Positions 1 to 8,211 of a stretch of 64,000 bases of DNA are shown here, one piece after another. Within the stretch, counting starts at the first letter, position 1. Every line of letters begins with the position of its first letter. The notes under the pieces are model-generated. The model was not told where the DNA came from. It searched no databases and saw only the letters and a list, made by a program, of their open reading frames with translations. The stretch is from Phycisphaerales bacterium (GTDB lineage: Bacteria > Planctomycetota > Phycisphaerae > Phycisphaerales > UBA1924), in contig JAJDDC010000070.1 in the NCBI GenBank assembly GCA_029260515.1, positions 62,001-126,000 of the forward strand, in the 5' to 3' direction. The position numbers and the translations under genes are program-made.

Positions 1-101
1 GACGCGCGCAACCCCAGTCCCCGCAACCCACAAAAAAATCCCGGCATTCGCCGAGATCATCAGTCCTGCCCGTTCACATTGTGCGCGCCGACCGCGCCCC
101 G

Positions 102-368
102 TTACGCCGCCCCCGCGTCCTCGAGCACGTCAACGTGCGAGTACCGGTCCAGGTTCACGTACGCCAGCTCGCCGTCGTCCTTGCGCAGCTCGACCCGGTC
201 AATCCACAGCTTCTTGTCCTTGCTGTGCGCGTACCACGACCCGGTCTTCTGCTGGCCCACCCGCAGCACGACCCCCTCGACCGACGTCCCCATCGACCCG
301 CTCAGGCGGGGCACCTGCTGCGTCACCCGCACACGCGACCCCACCCGGATGTCTGGAAGTCTGTCCAT
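102..368 (-). CDS. Small conserved hypothetical protein (88 aa)
   Basis: This is a soluble, charged 88-residue protein without signal peptide or membrane segment. It begins MDRLPDIRVGSRVRVTQQV, and a basic, valine-rich start of this kind (GSRVRVTQQV, then GVVLRVGQQKTGSWYAH) resembles small beta-barrel or KOW/SH3-like folds, which is only a shape impression. The ATG start has no Shine-Dalgarno sequence, but TAAAGT lies exactly 6 nt before it, as in other apparently leaderless genes here. It reads away from the exported FG-GAP protein that follows. I do not recognise a function. Confidence 0.7.
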   Translation of the reverse strand: MDRLPDIRVGSRVRVTQQVPRLSGSMGTSVEGVVLRVGQQKTGSWYAHSKDKKLWIDRVELRKDDGELAYVNLDRYSHVDVLEDAGAA

Positions 369-374
369 CGGAAC

Positions 375-380
375 ACTTTA
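375..380 (-). promoter_or_regulatory. -10 box TAAAGT, leaderless start of the 88-aa gene
   Basis: On the minus strand TAAAGT is followed by 6 nt and then the ATG at 368. With usual spacing transcription would begin at the start codon itself. No purine-rich ribosome binding site is present. Confidence 0.45.
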
Positions 381-531
381 CCCCCCCGCCACGCGCCCGG
401 CCCGCCCCCGCCGCGGGACTTCGTGCAACACACGCGAATTTCGATACGGGGCCGCCCACGCCGCCAGATATGCTGGACCGGACGCCGCATGCGCCCGGGG
501 GGGCGCGGCGACGTGCTCGGAGACGCTCAAG

Positions 532-2160
532 ATGGCGCCACCCGCTCTCGCCGTGCCGTTCGTCCTCGTATTCGCCGTGCTCCAACCCACGCCGGGCCCC
601 GCCGCGCCGCCCGCCGCGCCGATCGCCCGCCCGGTCTTCACCGACGTCAGCGCCCAGGCCGGGCTGGACGTCTGGCACACGCTGCCCGCACCCCAGCCGA
701 TCGCATGGCCGTACCTGGGCGGCGGCGCCGTCGGCGATTTCGACAACGACGGCTGGCAGGACTTCCTCTTCCTCGCCGGGGGCGGCGCACCCGACCGCCT
801 GTTCATCAACAACGCCGACGGCACGTTCACCGACCAGGCCCCGGCGTGGAACATCGCCGACGAGCACCTCGGCGTCGGCGCCGTCGCCGCCGATTTCAAC
901 AACGACGGCTACCTCGACGTCTACGTCACCAGCCTCGGCGCCCCCGGCTCGCCGGGCCAGATCGGTTCTCATCGCCTCTACATCAACAACGGGCCGGACC
1001 CTACCGGCCAGCACTCGTTCACCGACGCCGCCGCCGCCGCCGGCGTCAACCTCACCGGCCGCACGATCCCCGATGGGTTCAGCGCCGCGGCCGGCGACTA
1101 CGACCTCGACGGCGATCTCGACCTCGCCGTCGCCGGCTGGTACCGCCCCGTCGCGGGCAACGCCCTGTTCCGAAACGACGGGACCGATCCGAGCGGCATC
1201 CCGTTGTTCACAAACGTCACCGCGATCCTCCCCGCCGACATGCTCAACACCCGCGGCTTCTCCCCCTCGTTCGTCGATACCGACGACGACTGGTACCCCG
1301 AGCTCCTCTGGGTCTCCGACTACTCAACCTCCAAATACTTCGTGAACAACACCGACGGCACGTTCTCCGAGCAGACCGCCGCCGCCGGTGTCGGGCTCGA
1401 CCAGTGGGGCATGGGCAACACCCAGGGCGACTTCGACAACGACGGGCGCCTCGACTGGTACGTGACGTCCATCTACGACATCGCCAACCTCACACTCTCG
1501 AGCGGCAACAAGCTCTACATGAACCTCGGCGCCCACACGTTCCTCGAGCGCGCCGCCGCGGCCGGCGCCGACGACGGCGGCTGGGGCTGGGGCGTCGTCG
1601 CCGTCGATCTCGACAACGACACCGACCTCGACATCGCCCAGACCAACGGCTGGCCCGATCCCGGGTTCGTCGCCGATCCCTCCAAAGTCTTCCTCAACGA
1701 CGGCGACGCAAACTTCACCGAGTCCGCCGCCGCCACCGGCTTCGTGCACACCGCCGAGGGCAGGGGGCTCGCCCGCATCGACTACGACAACGACGGCGAC
1801 CAGGACATCATCATCATCTCACGAAACTCCAGGATCACGCTCTTCCGCAACGACCAGCGGCGCGCCGCCGCCAACTGGCTCCGCGTCTTCATCGACACTT
1901 CGACCCGCCCGGACCTCGCGCCCCACGGCGTCGGCGCCCGCGTCCGCGCCGTCACTCCAACACTTACCCAGCACCGCTACGTCGATGTCGCCGGGCACTT
2001 CCTCTGCAGCTCCGAGCACTCGGTCCACTTCGGGCTCGCCCACGCGCAGACCGTCACACTCGAGGTCGAGTGGCACGACGGCACGCTTGCCCTCTACAAA
2101 GACATCCCCGCCAACCAGACGCTCACCGTCGTCGCCCCCGACCCGCCCGTGACCGAGTAA
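532..2160 (+). CDS. Exported FG-GAP/VCBS repeat protein with ASPIC/UnbV C-terminus
   Basis: The 542-residue product has a signal peptide (MAPPALAVPFVLVFAVL followed by an Ala/Pro stretch). Seven or so beta-propeller-type repeats follow, each with a calcium-loop-like motif such as DFDNDGWQDF, DFNNDGYLDVYV, DYDLDGDLDLAV and DYDNDGDQDI. The last ~90 residues (NWLRVFIDT, GVGARVRAV, HFGLAHA, VEVEWHDGT) match the ASPIC/UnbV domain that ends CRTAC1-family proteins. Such proteins are secreted and thought to bind ligands or surfaces; no substrate can be inferred. The frame is open upstream to 79, but the ATG at 532 is the only start that puts a signal peptide at the N-terminus. It has no GC-type dockerin tail, unlike the FG-GAP protein at 49323-50693. 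Confidence 0.85.
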   Translation: MAPPALAVPFVLVFAVLQPTPGPAAPPAAPIARPVFTDVSAQAGLDVWHTLPAPQPIAWPYLGGGAVGDFDNDGWQDFLFLAGGGAPDRLFINNADGTFTDQAPAWNIADEHLGVGAVAADFNNDGYLDVYVTSLGAPGSPGQIGSHRLYINNGPDPTGQHSFTDAAAAAGVNLTGRTIPDGFSAAAGDYDLDGDLDLAVAGWYRPVAGNALFRNDGTDPSGIPLFTNVTAILPADMLNTRGFSPSFVDTDDDWYPELLWVSDYSTSKYFVNNTDGTFSEQTAAAGVGLDQWGMGNTQGDFDNDGRLDWYVTSIYDIANLTLSSGNKLYMNLGAHTFLERAAAAGADDGGWGWGVVAVDLDNDTDLDIAQTNGWPDPGFVADPSKVFLNDGDANFTESAAATGFVHTAEGRGLARIDYDNDGDQDIIIISRNSRITLFRNDQRRAAANWLRVFIDTSTRPDLAPHGVGARVRAVTPTLTQHRYVDVAGHFLCSSEHSVHFGLAHAQTVTLEVEWHDGTLALYKDIPANQTLTVVAPDPPVTE

Positions 2161-2191
2161 CCCCGCGGCCAGCCGCCGGCGGGGCAACGCC

Positions 2192-3658
2192 TCAGCCCCG
2201 CGCGATCACGCCTTCGATCTGTGCCAGGATCGCCCCCGCCTCCTCGCTCGTCGGCGCCTCCGCGATCAGCCGCATGATCGGCTCGGTGTTGCTCGCCCGC
2301 ACGTGCACCCACGCGCGCCGCCCGGGCCAGTCCACCCGAACCCCGTCCTGCGTATCCACCGAGGCGCCCGCGGCGCCCGTGTACGCCGCCACGATCTTCT
2401 CGACCGCCGGTCTCGCCGCGTCCTTGCTCGCGATCTCCACCTTCCGCTTCACGATCGTGTACCCCCCGTCGCCCTCGCCGGCCATCGAATCGATCCACGC
2501 GACCAGCTCGGAAACCTTCTTGCCCGTCCGCGCCATCAGCGCCAGCGTCAACGCCATCGCCGACAACGAATCGCGCACGTACACGACCTCGGGCCAGATC
2601 ACCCCCCCGTTGCCCTCGCCCCCCAGAACAAGGTCCTCGCCCGCGGCCTTGATCGCCATCATCCGCTCGACAACGTTCGCCTCGCCGACCGCCGTCCGCT
2701 CGACCCGCGCACCGTACTTCTTCGCGACATCATCGATCATCCGCGACGTGGACAGGTTCGTCACGATGACGGGGGCGCCGCCGCCCGAGCTTTCTCGACG
2801 CGCCTCCAGCAGCGCCGCCGCCGCGAGCACGAGCGTGTACTCCTCGCCGATGTACAAGCCATTCTCATCCACGATCGCCAGCCGATCCGCGTCCGGGTCC
2901 TGCGCGAAGCCGATGTCCGCGTTCAATCCCGGCACGGCGTCGCAAAGCCCGCCCTTGCCGGACAGATTCTCACGCGTCGGCTCGGGTGTGTGCGGAAACA
3001 CGCCGCTCTGGTCGCCGAACAGCTGGGTGCAACGGACGCCCATGCCCAGGCACACCGTCGCCGCCCCCTCACTGCCCGACGCGTTTACCGAGTCGAGCAC
3101 AGCGTGCAGGTCGTGGGGCTTGCCGACGCGTCGTGCGTACGCCGCAACCCATGCCGCGTGCCCGTGGGCCGTCCCGCTTGTCTCGACTTGGACATCGCCA
3201 CCAGGGGCCGTTGTCACAGCATCACCCCGCCCGAATCGCTCGACGATCTCGGCCGCCTGCGCCCCCGTCGGCGCCGCCGTCACCCGCCCGTCCCCGCCGC
3301 GCACGAGCACCTTGATCCCGTTCCACTGCGCCGGGTTGTGGCTCGCCGTCACCACGAGCCCGCCCAAAAGGAGGTCTGTATCGACCTTCCATCCGATCGT
3401 GGGCGTCATCTCCACACCCAGCGGCACGACCGTGCATCCGCTCCCCGCCAGACCCGCGATCACCGCGTGGTAGATCTGCTCGTACCCGGCGCGCCCGTCG
3501 GCGCCCACCGCGACATAAACATCCTCGGGCTCGTCCTCTCGATCCCGAAGCCACGCGCCGACGACCCCCGCGTACCGCGCCGCAACCTCCGGCGTCAGCG
3601 ACTCCCCCACAATCCCCCGCAGCCCGCTCACACCAAGAATCAACGGCGCCTTGCCCAT
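2192..3658 (-). CDS. glmM: Phosphoglucosamine/phosphohexose mutase (GlmM-like)
   Basis: The 488-residue protein belongs to the alpha-D-phosphohexomutase superfamily, which moves phosphate between C6 and C1 of hexose or hexosamine phosphates. Visible motifs are the N-terminal SGLRGIVGE, the phosphoserine loop TASHNP with Ser106, the Mg2+ loop DPDADRL, and the sugar-specificity loop GEGNGGV. The phosphate-binding loop near the C-terminus is RASNTEPIMR. Length and motifs fit the GlmM/archaeal-type PMM-PGM branch. GlmM (UDP-GlcNAc supply for peptidoglycan or LPS) is the favoured role, but phosphomannomutase or phosphoglucomutase activity cannot be excluded from sequence alone. The ATG at 3658 has a good AGGAGG ribosome site. 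An interspersed GGGGAGAGG repeat lies directly upstream (3674-3708). Confidence 0.88.
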   Translation of the reverse strand: MGKAPLILGVSGLRGIVGESLTPEVAARYAGVVGAWLRDREDEPEDVYVAVGADGRAGYEQIYHAVIAGLAGSGCTVVPLGVEMTPTIGWKVDTDLLLGGLVVTASHNPAQWNGIKVLVRGGDGRVTAAPTGAQAAEIVERFGRGDAVTTAPGGDVQVETSGTAHGHAAWVAAYARRVGKPHDLHAVLDSVNASGSEGAATVCLGMGVRCTQLFGDQSGVFPHTPEPTRENLSGKGGLCDAVPGLNADIGFAQDPDADRLAIVDENGLYIGEEYTLVLAAAALLEARRESSGGGAPVIVTNLSTSRMIDDVAKKYGARVERTAVGEANVVERMMAIKAAGEDLVLGGEGNGGVIWPEVVYVRDSLSAMALTLALMARTGKKVSELVAWIDSMAGEGDGGYTIVKRKVEIASKDAARPAVEKIVAAYTGAAGASVDTQDGVRVDWPGRRAWVHVRASNTEPIMRLIAEAPTSEEAGAILAQIEGVIARG

Positions 3659-3673
3659 CCGGACCTCCTGCCA

Positions 3674-3708
3674 CCCTCTCCCCTCCGGGGAGAGGACCGG
3701 GGTAAGGG
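3674..3708. repeat. Interspersed inverted repeat, copy A
   Basis: A CCCTCTCCCC ... GGGGAGAGG hairpin followed by CCGGGGTAAGGG and then CTCCGTCC. A second copy with the same order of elements lies at 26636-26671. The short dyad plus G-rich tail resembles the widespread interspersed repeat that translates as PHPNPLP/SPRPSPPGGEG-like peptides in many bacterial genomes. Confidence 0.6.
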
Positions 3709-3790
3709 CTCCGTCCCCTCCCCGACTGCCTCTTCACAAACCTTTCATCGGCCAAACCCTACCCCGCCACGACCAATCCCGCCCGGCACC

Positions 3791-3796
3791 TACACT
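3791..3796 (+). promoter_or_regulatory. -10 box TACACT before the PTPS-family gene
   Basis: TACACT ends 8 nt before the ATG at 3805 and no Shine-Dalgarno sequence intervenes, suggesting a leaderless or near-leaderless transcript that would also carry the coupled ppk gene. Confidence 0.4.
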
Positions 3797-3804
3797 CACC
3801 TCCC

Positions 3805-4203
3805 ATGTACGAAATCCGCGTGGAGCACGAGTTCGCCGCCGCCCACGCCCTCTCCATCTCCGGCGCCCGCGAGCCCGTCCACGGGCACAACTGGCGCGTC
3901 ACCGCCGTCATCGCCGGCGCCGCCCTCGACGACGACGGCCTGCTCGCTGATTTTCATACCATCGAGCACGCCCTCCACGAGACCTGCGCCCCCTTCCACA
4001 ACGCCAACCTCAACGAGCGCGCCCCCTTCGACCGCGTGAACCCCACCGCCGAGCTCGTCGCAAAGCACATCGCCGACACGCTCGCCGACCAGCTCGACGA
4101 CGCCCTGGCGCCCCACGCCCGGGTCCACTCGGTCGCGATCACCGAGGCGCCCCGATGCCGGGCGATATACACCCGCCCCGCCCCGCCCGAGGCCCGCCCG
4201 TGA
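3805..4203 (+). CDS. 6-pyruvoyl-tetrahydropterin synthase/QueD family protein, PTPS-III-like
   Basis: This 132-residue protein has the T-fold signature of the family: His14 (FAAAHAL), His26 and His28 (VHGHNW) as zinc ligands, and the pterin-anchoring region TEAPRCRAIY near the C-terminus. In QueD and classical PTPS a catalytic cysteine sits in CxxxHGH; here that position is Arg22, and a glutamate gives ExxHGH (E23-P-V-H-G-H). By family knowledge, ExxHGH marks PTPS-III enzymes, which make 6-hydroxymethyl-dihydropterin from dihydroneopterin triphosphate and can replace FolB in folate synthesis. A folate role is therefore at least as likely as queuosine synthesis. The stop codon overlaps the GTG start of polyphosphate kinase (GTGA). 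Confidence 0.85.
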   Translation: MYEIRVEHEFAAAHALSISGAREPVHGHNWRVTAVIAGAALDDDGLLADFHTIEHALHETCAPFHNANLNERAPFDRVNPTAELVAKHIADTLADQLDDALAPHARVHSVAITEAPRCRAIYTRPAPPEARP

Positions 4204-6434
4204 GCCGCGACAAGGACCGCAAGAAACCCAAGCGGGGCAAGCAACGCGCGGACGCCCCGACGTCCGAGTCCATCCCCGGCGCCCCCGCCCCCGAGGCGCG
4301 CTACTTCAACCGCGACATCTCCTGGCTCGAGTTCAACCGGCGTGTCCTGGGCCAGACACTCGACGACCGCGTCCCGCTGCTCGAGCGTGTCAAGTTCCTC
4401 GCCATCTTCGCCTCCAACCTCGACGAGTTCTTCATGAAACGCGTCGGGCTGCTCAGGCACCGCATCGAATCGGGCCGCGGCGCCGTCGCCCCGGGCGAGC
4501 TGCCCCCCCGCCAGGTCCTCGCCGCCGTCCGGCGCGTCATCCTCGAGCACGTCAACACCCAGGCCGACGCATGGCGGCGCCTGCTCCGCCCCCAGCTCGC
4601 CGATGCCGGCATCCACATCCTCGACTACGACGAACTCGAGAAGCGCGAGCGGACCCGCGTCAACGACTGGTTCGCAGCATCCGTCTTCCCGATCCTCACG
4701 CCCCTCGCCGTCGATCCGGGGCACCGCTTCCCGTTCATCTCCAACCTCTCCGAGAACCTGGGCGTCCTGCTCGACACCCCGGGCGCCCGCGAACTCAAGT
4801 TCGCACGCGTCAAAATCCCCGACGTGCTCCCCCAGTTCGTCCGCGTCGATGACCCGGGATCCGCGATCGCCGCCGAACCACCCGTGCGCCTCATCGCCCT
4901 CGACGACCTCGTCCGGCACAACCTCGACGCGCTCTTCCCGGGCCTGCGCATCGTGGATGTGATGCCCTTCCGCCTGACCCGCAGCGCCTCGCTCGAGCTC
5001 GACGAGGACGAGGACGACGCCGAGGACCTGCTCGAGCAGGTCGAGTCCGAGCTGCGCTCGCGCCGGTTCGCCTCGGCGGTCCGCATCCAGGTCGGGCCCA
5101 ACCCCTCGCCCGAGATCCTCCGCTTCGTGCTCGAGGAGCTCGAGCTCGACGAGTCGGACGTGTACGAGCGTCCGGGCCCGCTCGCGTTCGCCGACCTCTT
5201 CGAGGTCGCCGCGCTCCCCCTCGAGCACCTCCAGGACCCGCCCTGGACGCCCGCCGTCCCCAGGTCTCTCGCCGCGCCCCCCGCCGAGCCGCTCCCGAAC
5301 ATCTTCGCCAAGATCCGCGAGGGCGACATCCTCCTGCACCACCCGTACGACTCGTTCCGACACTCGGTCGAGCGCTTCATCGACGAGGCCGCCCAGGACC
5401 CCAACGTCCTTGCGATCAAGCAGACCATCTACCGCACCACACGTGACTCGCCCTTCGTCGAGTCGCTCATCGAGGCCGCGGAGGACGGCAAGCAGGTCGC
5501 CTGCCTCGTCGAGCTCCGCGCACGTTTCGACGAAGAGAAGAACGTCCGCTTCGCCCGCGCCCTCGAAAAGGCGGGCGTCCACGTCGCCTACGGCGTCGTC
5601 GGGCTCAAGACACACTGCAAGTGCTCGCTCGTCGTCCGACGCGAGCAGACCGAATCCGGCTCGTGGGGTCTGCGCACCTACGCGCACATCGGCACGGGCA
5701 ACTACCACTCGCACACCGCCCAGCTCTACACCGACCTGGGCCTGTTCACCTGCGACCCGCAGATCACGTCCGACGTCCTCATCCTCTTCAACACACTCAC
5801 CGGGCACGCCGCCCACCAGGAATACAAACGCCTGCTCGTCGCCCCCGAGCACATGCGCGCGCGTTACGAGCGGCTCATCGACGCCGAGATCGACGCCGCC
5901 AACGCCGGGCGCCCGGCCCGCATCATCGCCAAAATGAACTCGCTCGAAGACCGCAAGCTCACCGACCGCCTCTACGCCGCCTCCCAGGCGGGCGTCCAGA
6001 TCGACCTCATCATCCGCGGCTTCTGCTCGCTCCGCCCGGGAGTCCCGGGACTGTCGGACAACATCCGCGTCCGCTCCATCATCGGCCGCTTCCTCGAGCA
6101 CTCCCGCGTCTTCTACTTCCAGGCCGGCGCCGACGACCCGCTCGAGGGCGAGTTCTACATCTCGTCGGGCGACTGGATGTACCGCAACCTCAACAACCGC
6201 GTCGAGGCTGCCTGCCCTATCGACGACCCCACCGCCCGCCGGGCGCTCTGGGACGCGCTGGACACCATGCTCCGCGACCACCGCAGCGCCTGGCGCCTCG
6301 AGCCCGACGGCTCGTACACCCAGCTCCACCCCGATGTAGACGACGCCCCCGAGTCCCCCGAGGCCTTGGGCACATTCGACGCGCTAATGCGCCACGCCGC
6401 CGGCGCCGACACGCCGCGTCCACCGGCGTCCTGA
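4200..6434 (+). CDS. ppk1: Polyphosphate kinase 1
   Basis: Polyphosphate kinase reversibly builds polyphosphate from ATP. The protein of 744 residues has a lysine-rich N-terminus, then the PPK1 N-domain start (RYFNRDISWLEFNRRVL), the ANLDEFFM-like SNLDEFFMKRVG motif, and the C-terminal phospholipase-D-like halves. The autophosphorylated histidine lies in GTGNYHSHTAQLYTDLGLFT and the second conserved histidine in LEHSRVFYF. A GTG start at 4200 overlaps the TGA of the upstream pterin gene and is preferred over the in-frame ATG at 4155, which would overlap that gene by 49 nt. Translation is probably coupled. The downstream gene is convergent with a 21-nt gap. Confidence 0.93.
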   Translation: MSRDKDRKKPKRGKQRADAPTSESIPGAPAPEARYFNRDISWLEFNRRVLGQTLDDRVPLLERVKFLAIFASNLDEFFMKRVGLLRHRIESGRGAVAPGELPPRQVLAAVRRVILEHVNTQADAWRRLLRPQLADAGIHILDYDELEKRERTRVNDWFAASVFPILTPLAVDPGHRFPFISNLSENLGVLLDTPGARELKFARVKIPDVLPQFVRVDDPGSAIAAEPPVRLIALDDLVRHNLDALFPGLRIVDVMPFRLTRSASLELDEDEDDAEDLLEQVESELRSRRFASAVRIQVGPNPSPEILRFVLEELELDESDVYERPGPLAFADLFEVAALPLEHLQDPPWTPAVPRSLAAPPAEPLPNIFAKIREGDILLHHPYDSFRHSVERFIDEAAQDPNVLAIKQTIYRTTRDSPFVESLIEAAEDGKQVACLVELRARFDEEKNVRFARALEKAGVHVAYGVVGLKTHCKCSLVVRREQTESGSWGLRTYAHIGTGNYHSHTAQLYTDLGLFTCDPQITSDVLILFNTLTGHAAHQEYKRLLVAPEHMRARYERLIDAEIDAANAGRPARIIAKMNSLEDRKLTDRLYAASQAGVQIDLIIRGFCSLRPGVPGLSDNIRVRSIIGRFLEHSRVFYFQAGADDPLEGEFYISSGDWMYRNLNNRVEAACPIDDPTARRALWDALDTMLRDHRSAWRLEPDGSYTQLHPDVDDAPESPEALGTFDALMRHAAGADTPRPPAS

Positions 6435-6455
6435 CACACGCCTGCTGCCGACGCC

Positions 6456-7691
6456 CTACGACTCCTCGAGCCCCATCGGCGCGGGCATCATCTCCACACG
6501 CCGCCCGGTCATCGCCCCGACGATCTTCTCGACGTGCACGTGGCTCGTCTCGATGAACACACGCGTGCGGCGCTGGCTCCCCCCGCACGCCGTCCCCGCG
6601 ACGTAGATCCCCGGCACGTTCGTCTCCATCGTCCCCGCGTCGTGCACCGGGCGCCGCTCCTCGCCCACCAGCTCGACCCCAGCCATCTCGAACAGCTCCG
6701 GGTCCTGCACATACCCCGTCATCAGCAGCACGAAGTCCGCGTCCACGTCAACCCGCTGGCCCGGCGTCAGCGACACCCCGCCGCCCGGCGCCAGCGCCGC
6801 GTCCCACTCGGCCTCGACACGCTCGAGCTGGCGGTCGTGCACGTCCGCCGGGTCGTGCCCGCCGCACGCCTCGTCCAGTTCGCCCCCGACGCGCTCGAGC
6901 GTCACCGACCGCTCGCCGATCTCGACGACCTCCGTGCAATGCGCGAACCCGATCTTCCCCTTGCGGATCAGCCACTCGATCTCGGGCAGCAACCAGTACT
7001 TCACCCGCTCGCTGTCCATCGCCGCACGCCGGTAGCTCATCGTCACGCGGGCGCCGACCCGGTACAGCCGGATCGCGGCCTCGACCGCCGAGTTCTTCCC
7101 CCCCACGATCACGACACGCTTGCCCGCGTACTCGTGCGGGTCGCGCATGTAATGGCTCACGTGCGCCAGACCTTCGCCCGGCGCCCGCACCAGCCGCGGC
7201 CGGTGCATGTTCCCGATCGCCAGCACCACCCGGCGCGCCGTCACCTCACGCCCGCCGGGCAGCAGCCCCTCGAGCGGGGTCCGGCGCGCGCCGTCCACGT
7301 GAGCCGTAGCTCGTGCAAACTCCTCTGGCCCCCCGACCCCGTGCAGGCTCCGCCGCAGCCGCACCCGGAACCCCTCCCCGGCACGCACGATCCCGACCAC
7401 CCGCGTGTGTGTCTCGACCTCCAGCCCCCGCGCGCCGACGACCTGGCGCAGGTACGCCAGGTACTCCTCGCGCGTCGCCTTGTCCTGCGTGGGTGTCACC
7501 AGGGGCACGCCCGCGATCTGGATCCGCTCGGGGCTCGAGAAGAACCGCGTCCCAGGCGCCCACCACCCCATCGTCGAACCGACGGCGCCAGCCTCGACCT
7601 GCAGCACCGACAGCCCGCTCCCCTTGAGCGCCGCCGCCAACTCCAGCCCGATCGGCCCCGCCCCCACGATAAGCACGTCGTGCGCGTCCAT
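6456..7691 (-). CDS. YpdA-like FAD/NAD(P)-binding oxidoreductase
   Basis: The product (411 residues) starts almost immediately with a dinucleotide-binding fold, VLIVGAGPIGLELAAALKGSG, and has a second one, RVVIVGGKNSAVEAAIRLYR, in the middle. Stretches such as WWAPGTRFFSSPERIQIAG and GIYVAGTACGG are typical of the YpdA branch, whose Gram-positive members reduce bacillithiol disulfide. No CxxC redox pair is visible, in keeping with that branch. It is longer than usual YpdA proteins (about 320 residues) because of an acidic, Cys-containing insertion near residues 270-310. Planctomycetes are not known to me as bacillithiol producers, so the substrate is open. The ATG at 7691 is preceded by TAGTGT with 5 nt spacing. 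Confidence 0.8.
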   Translation of the reverse strand: MDAHDVLIVGAGPIGLELAAALKGSGLSVLQVEAGAVGSTMGWWAPGTRFFSSPERIQIAGVPLVTPTQDKATREEYLAYLRQVVGARGLEVETHTRVVGIVRAGEGFRVRLRRSLHGVGGPEEFARATAHVDGARRTPLEGLLPGGREVTARRVVLAIGNMHRPRLVRAPGEGLAHVSHYMRDPHEYAGKRVVIVGGKNSAVEAAIRLYRVGARVTMSYRRAAMDSERVKYWLLPEIEWLIRKGKIGFAHCTEVVEIGERSVTLERVGGELDEACGGHDPADVHDRQLERVEAEWDAALAPGGGVSLTPGQRVDVDADFVLLMTGYVQDPELFEMAGVELVGEERRPVHDAGTMETNVPGIYVAGTACGGSQRRTRVFIETSHVHVEKIVGAMTGRRVEMMPAPMGLEES

Positions 7692-7696
7692 GCCGG

Positions 7697-7702
7697 ACAC
7701 TA
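7697..7702 (-). promoter_or_regulatory. -10 box TAGTGT, leaderless start of the YpdA-like gene
   Basis: TAGTGT on the minus strand ends 5 nt before the ATG at 7691; no Shine-Dalgarno sequence is present. Confidence 0.35.
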
Positions 7703-7755
7703 GCACACCAATGCCGCGTGGCGCCCGCGCACCCGCGCCCGCAATCCCCGCCGCC

Positions 7756-8211
7756 TCACCCGCCGGCTGGCAGGGCCACCGACGCCCGCTCGAACGCGGT
7801 CATCCGTGTCTTCAGGGCCGAGCGCAACCGGCGCGCATCATCGAGCACGTGCCTCGCCTCGTCCATCAGCGCCGCCTCGCCCGAGCCCGGGGGCGCCGAC
7901 ACGCCGCGCAGCTGGATCTGTGCGATCCTCGCCCCCGCGGGCGCCCCCACGTTTGCCCCGCCGCCCGCCTGGTCCGCGGGCCCGCCGCCCAGAACGAACC
8001 ACGCCGACAGCCCGATCCCGACGACCAGAGCAAGCCCCGCGACCGCCGGCGCGCCCCGCCTGGGCGGGTACACCCGCTCGTCCCCGGGCGCGGTCTGACC
8101 GACCCGCGCCATCACCCGATCCACCGCGCGCTCGTCGAGCGTCGGCGCCCCGGGCGCCTCCGCCCGCAGCCGCGCCCCGATCCCGTCGTCTCGCCCGCTA
8201 CGCCTGTTCAC
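7756..8211 (-). CDS. Single-pass membrane protein, probable partner of the ECF sigma factor
   Basis: The 151-residue product has a cytoplasmic N-terminal part of about 65 residues, one transmembrane helix (VAGLALVVGIGLSAWFVLGG) and a C-terminal region with a likely helical stretch (MDEARHVLDDARRLRSALKT). The GTG start at 8211 overlaps the end of the sigma-factor gene by 14 nt. Position and topology suggest an anti-sigma factor or membrane-bound regulator of that sigma factor. No zinc-binding HxxxCxxC (ZAS) motif is present, so assignment rests on context only. A longer open frame to 8493 is Arg/Ser/Cys-rich shadow of the sigma gene and was not used. Confidence 0.65.
   Translation of the reverse strand: MNRRSGRDDGIGARLRAEAPGAPTLDERAVDRVMARVGQTAPGDERVYPPRRGAPAVAGLALVVGIGLSAWFVLGGGPADQAGGGANVGAPAGARIAQIQLRGVSAPPGSGEAALMDEARHVLDDARRLRSALKTRMTAFERASVALPAGG

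Noticed and set aside
81-3473. A very long Arg/Pro-rich open frame on the plus strand
   Set aside because: It covers a clear exported FG-GAP protein in another frame and glmM on the opposite strand; composition is typical of shadow frames in high-GC DNA.
3954-6329. A 791-codon acidic frame antisense to ppk1
   Set aside because: Sequence is Val/Asp/Gly/Glu-rich without domain motifs, while the opposite strand encodes a complete polyphosphate kinase.
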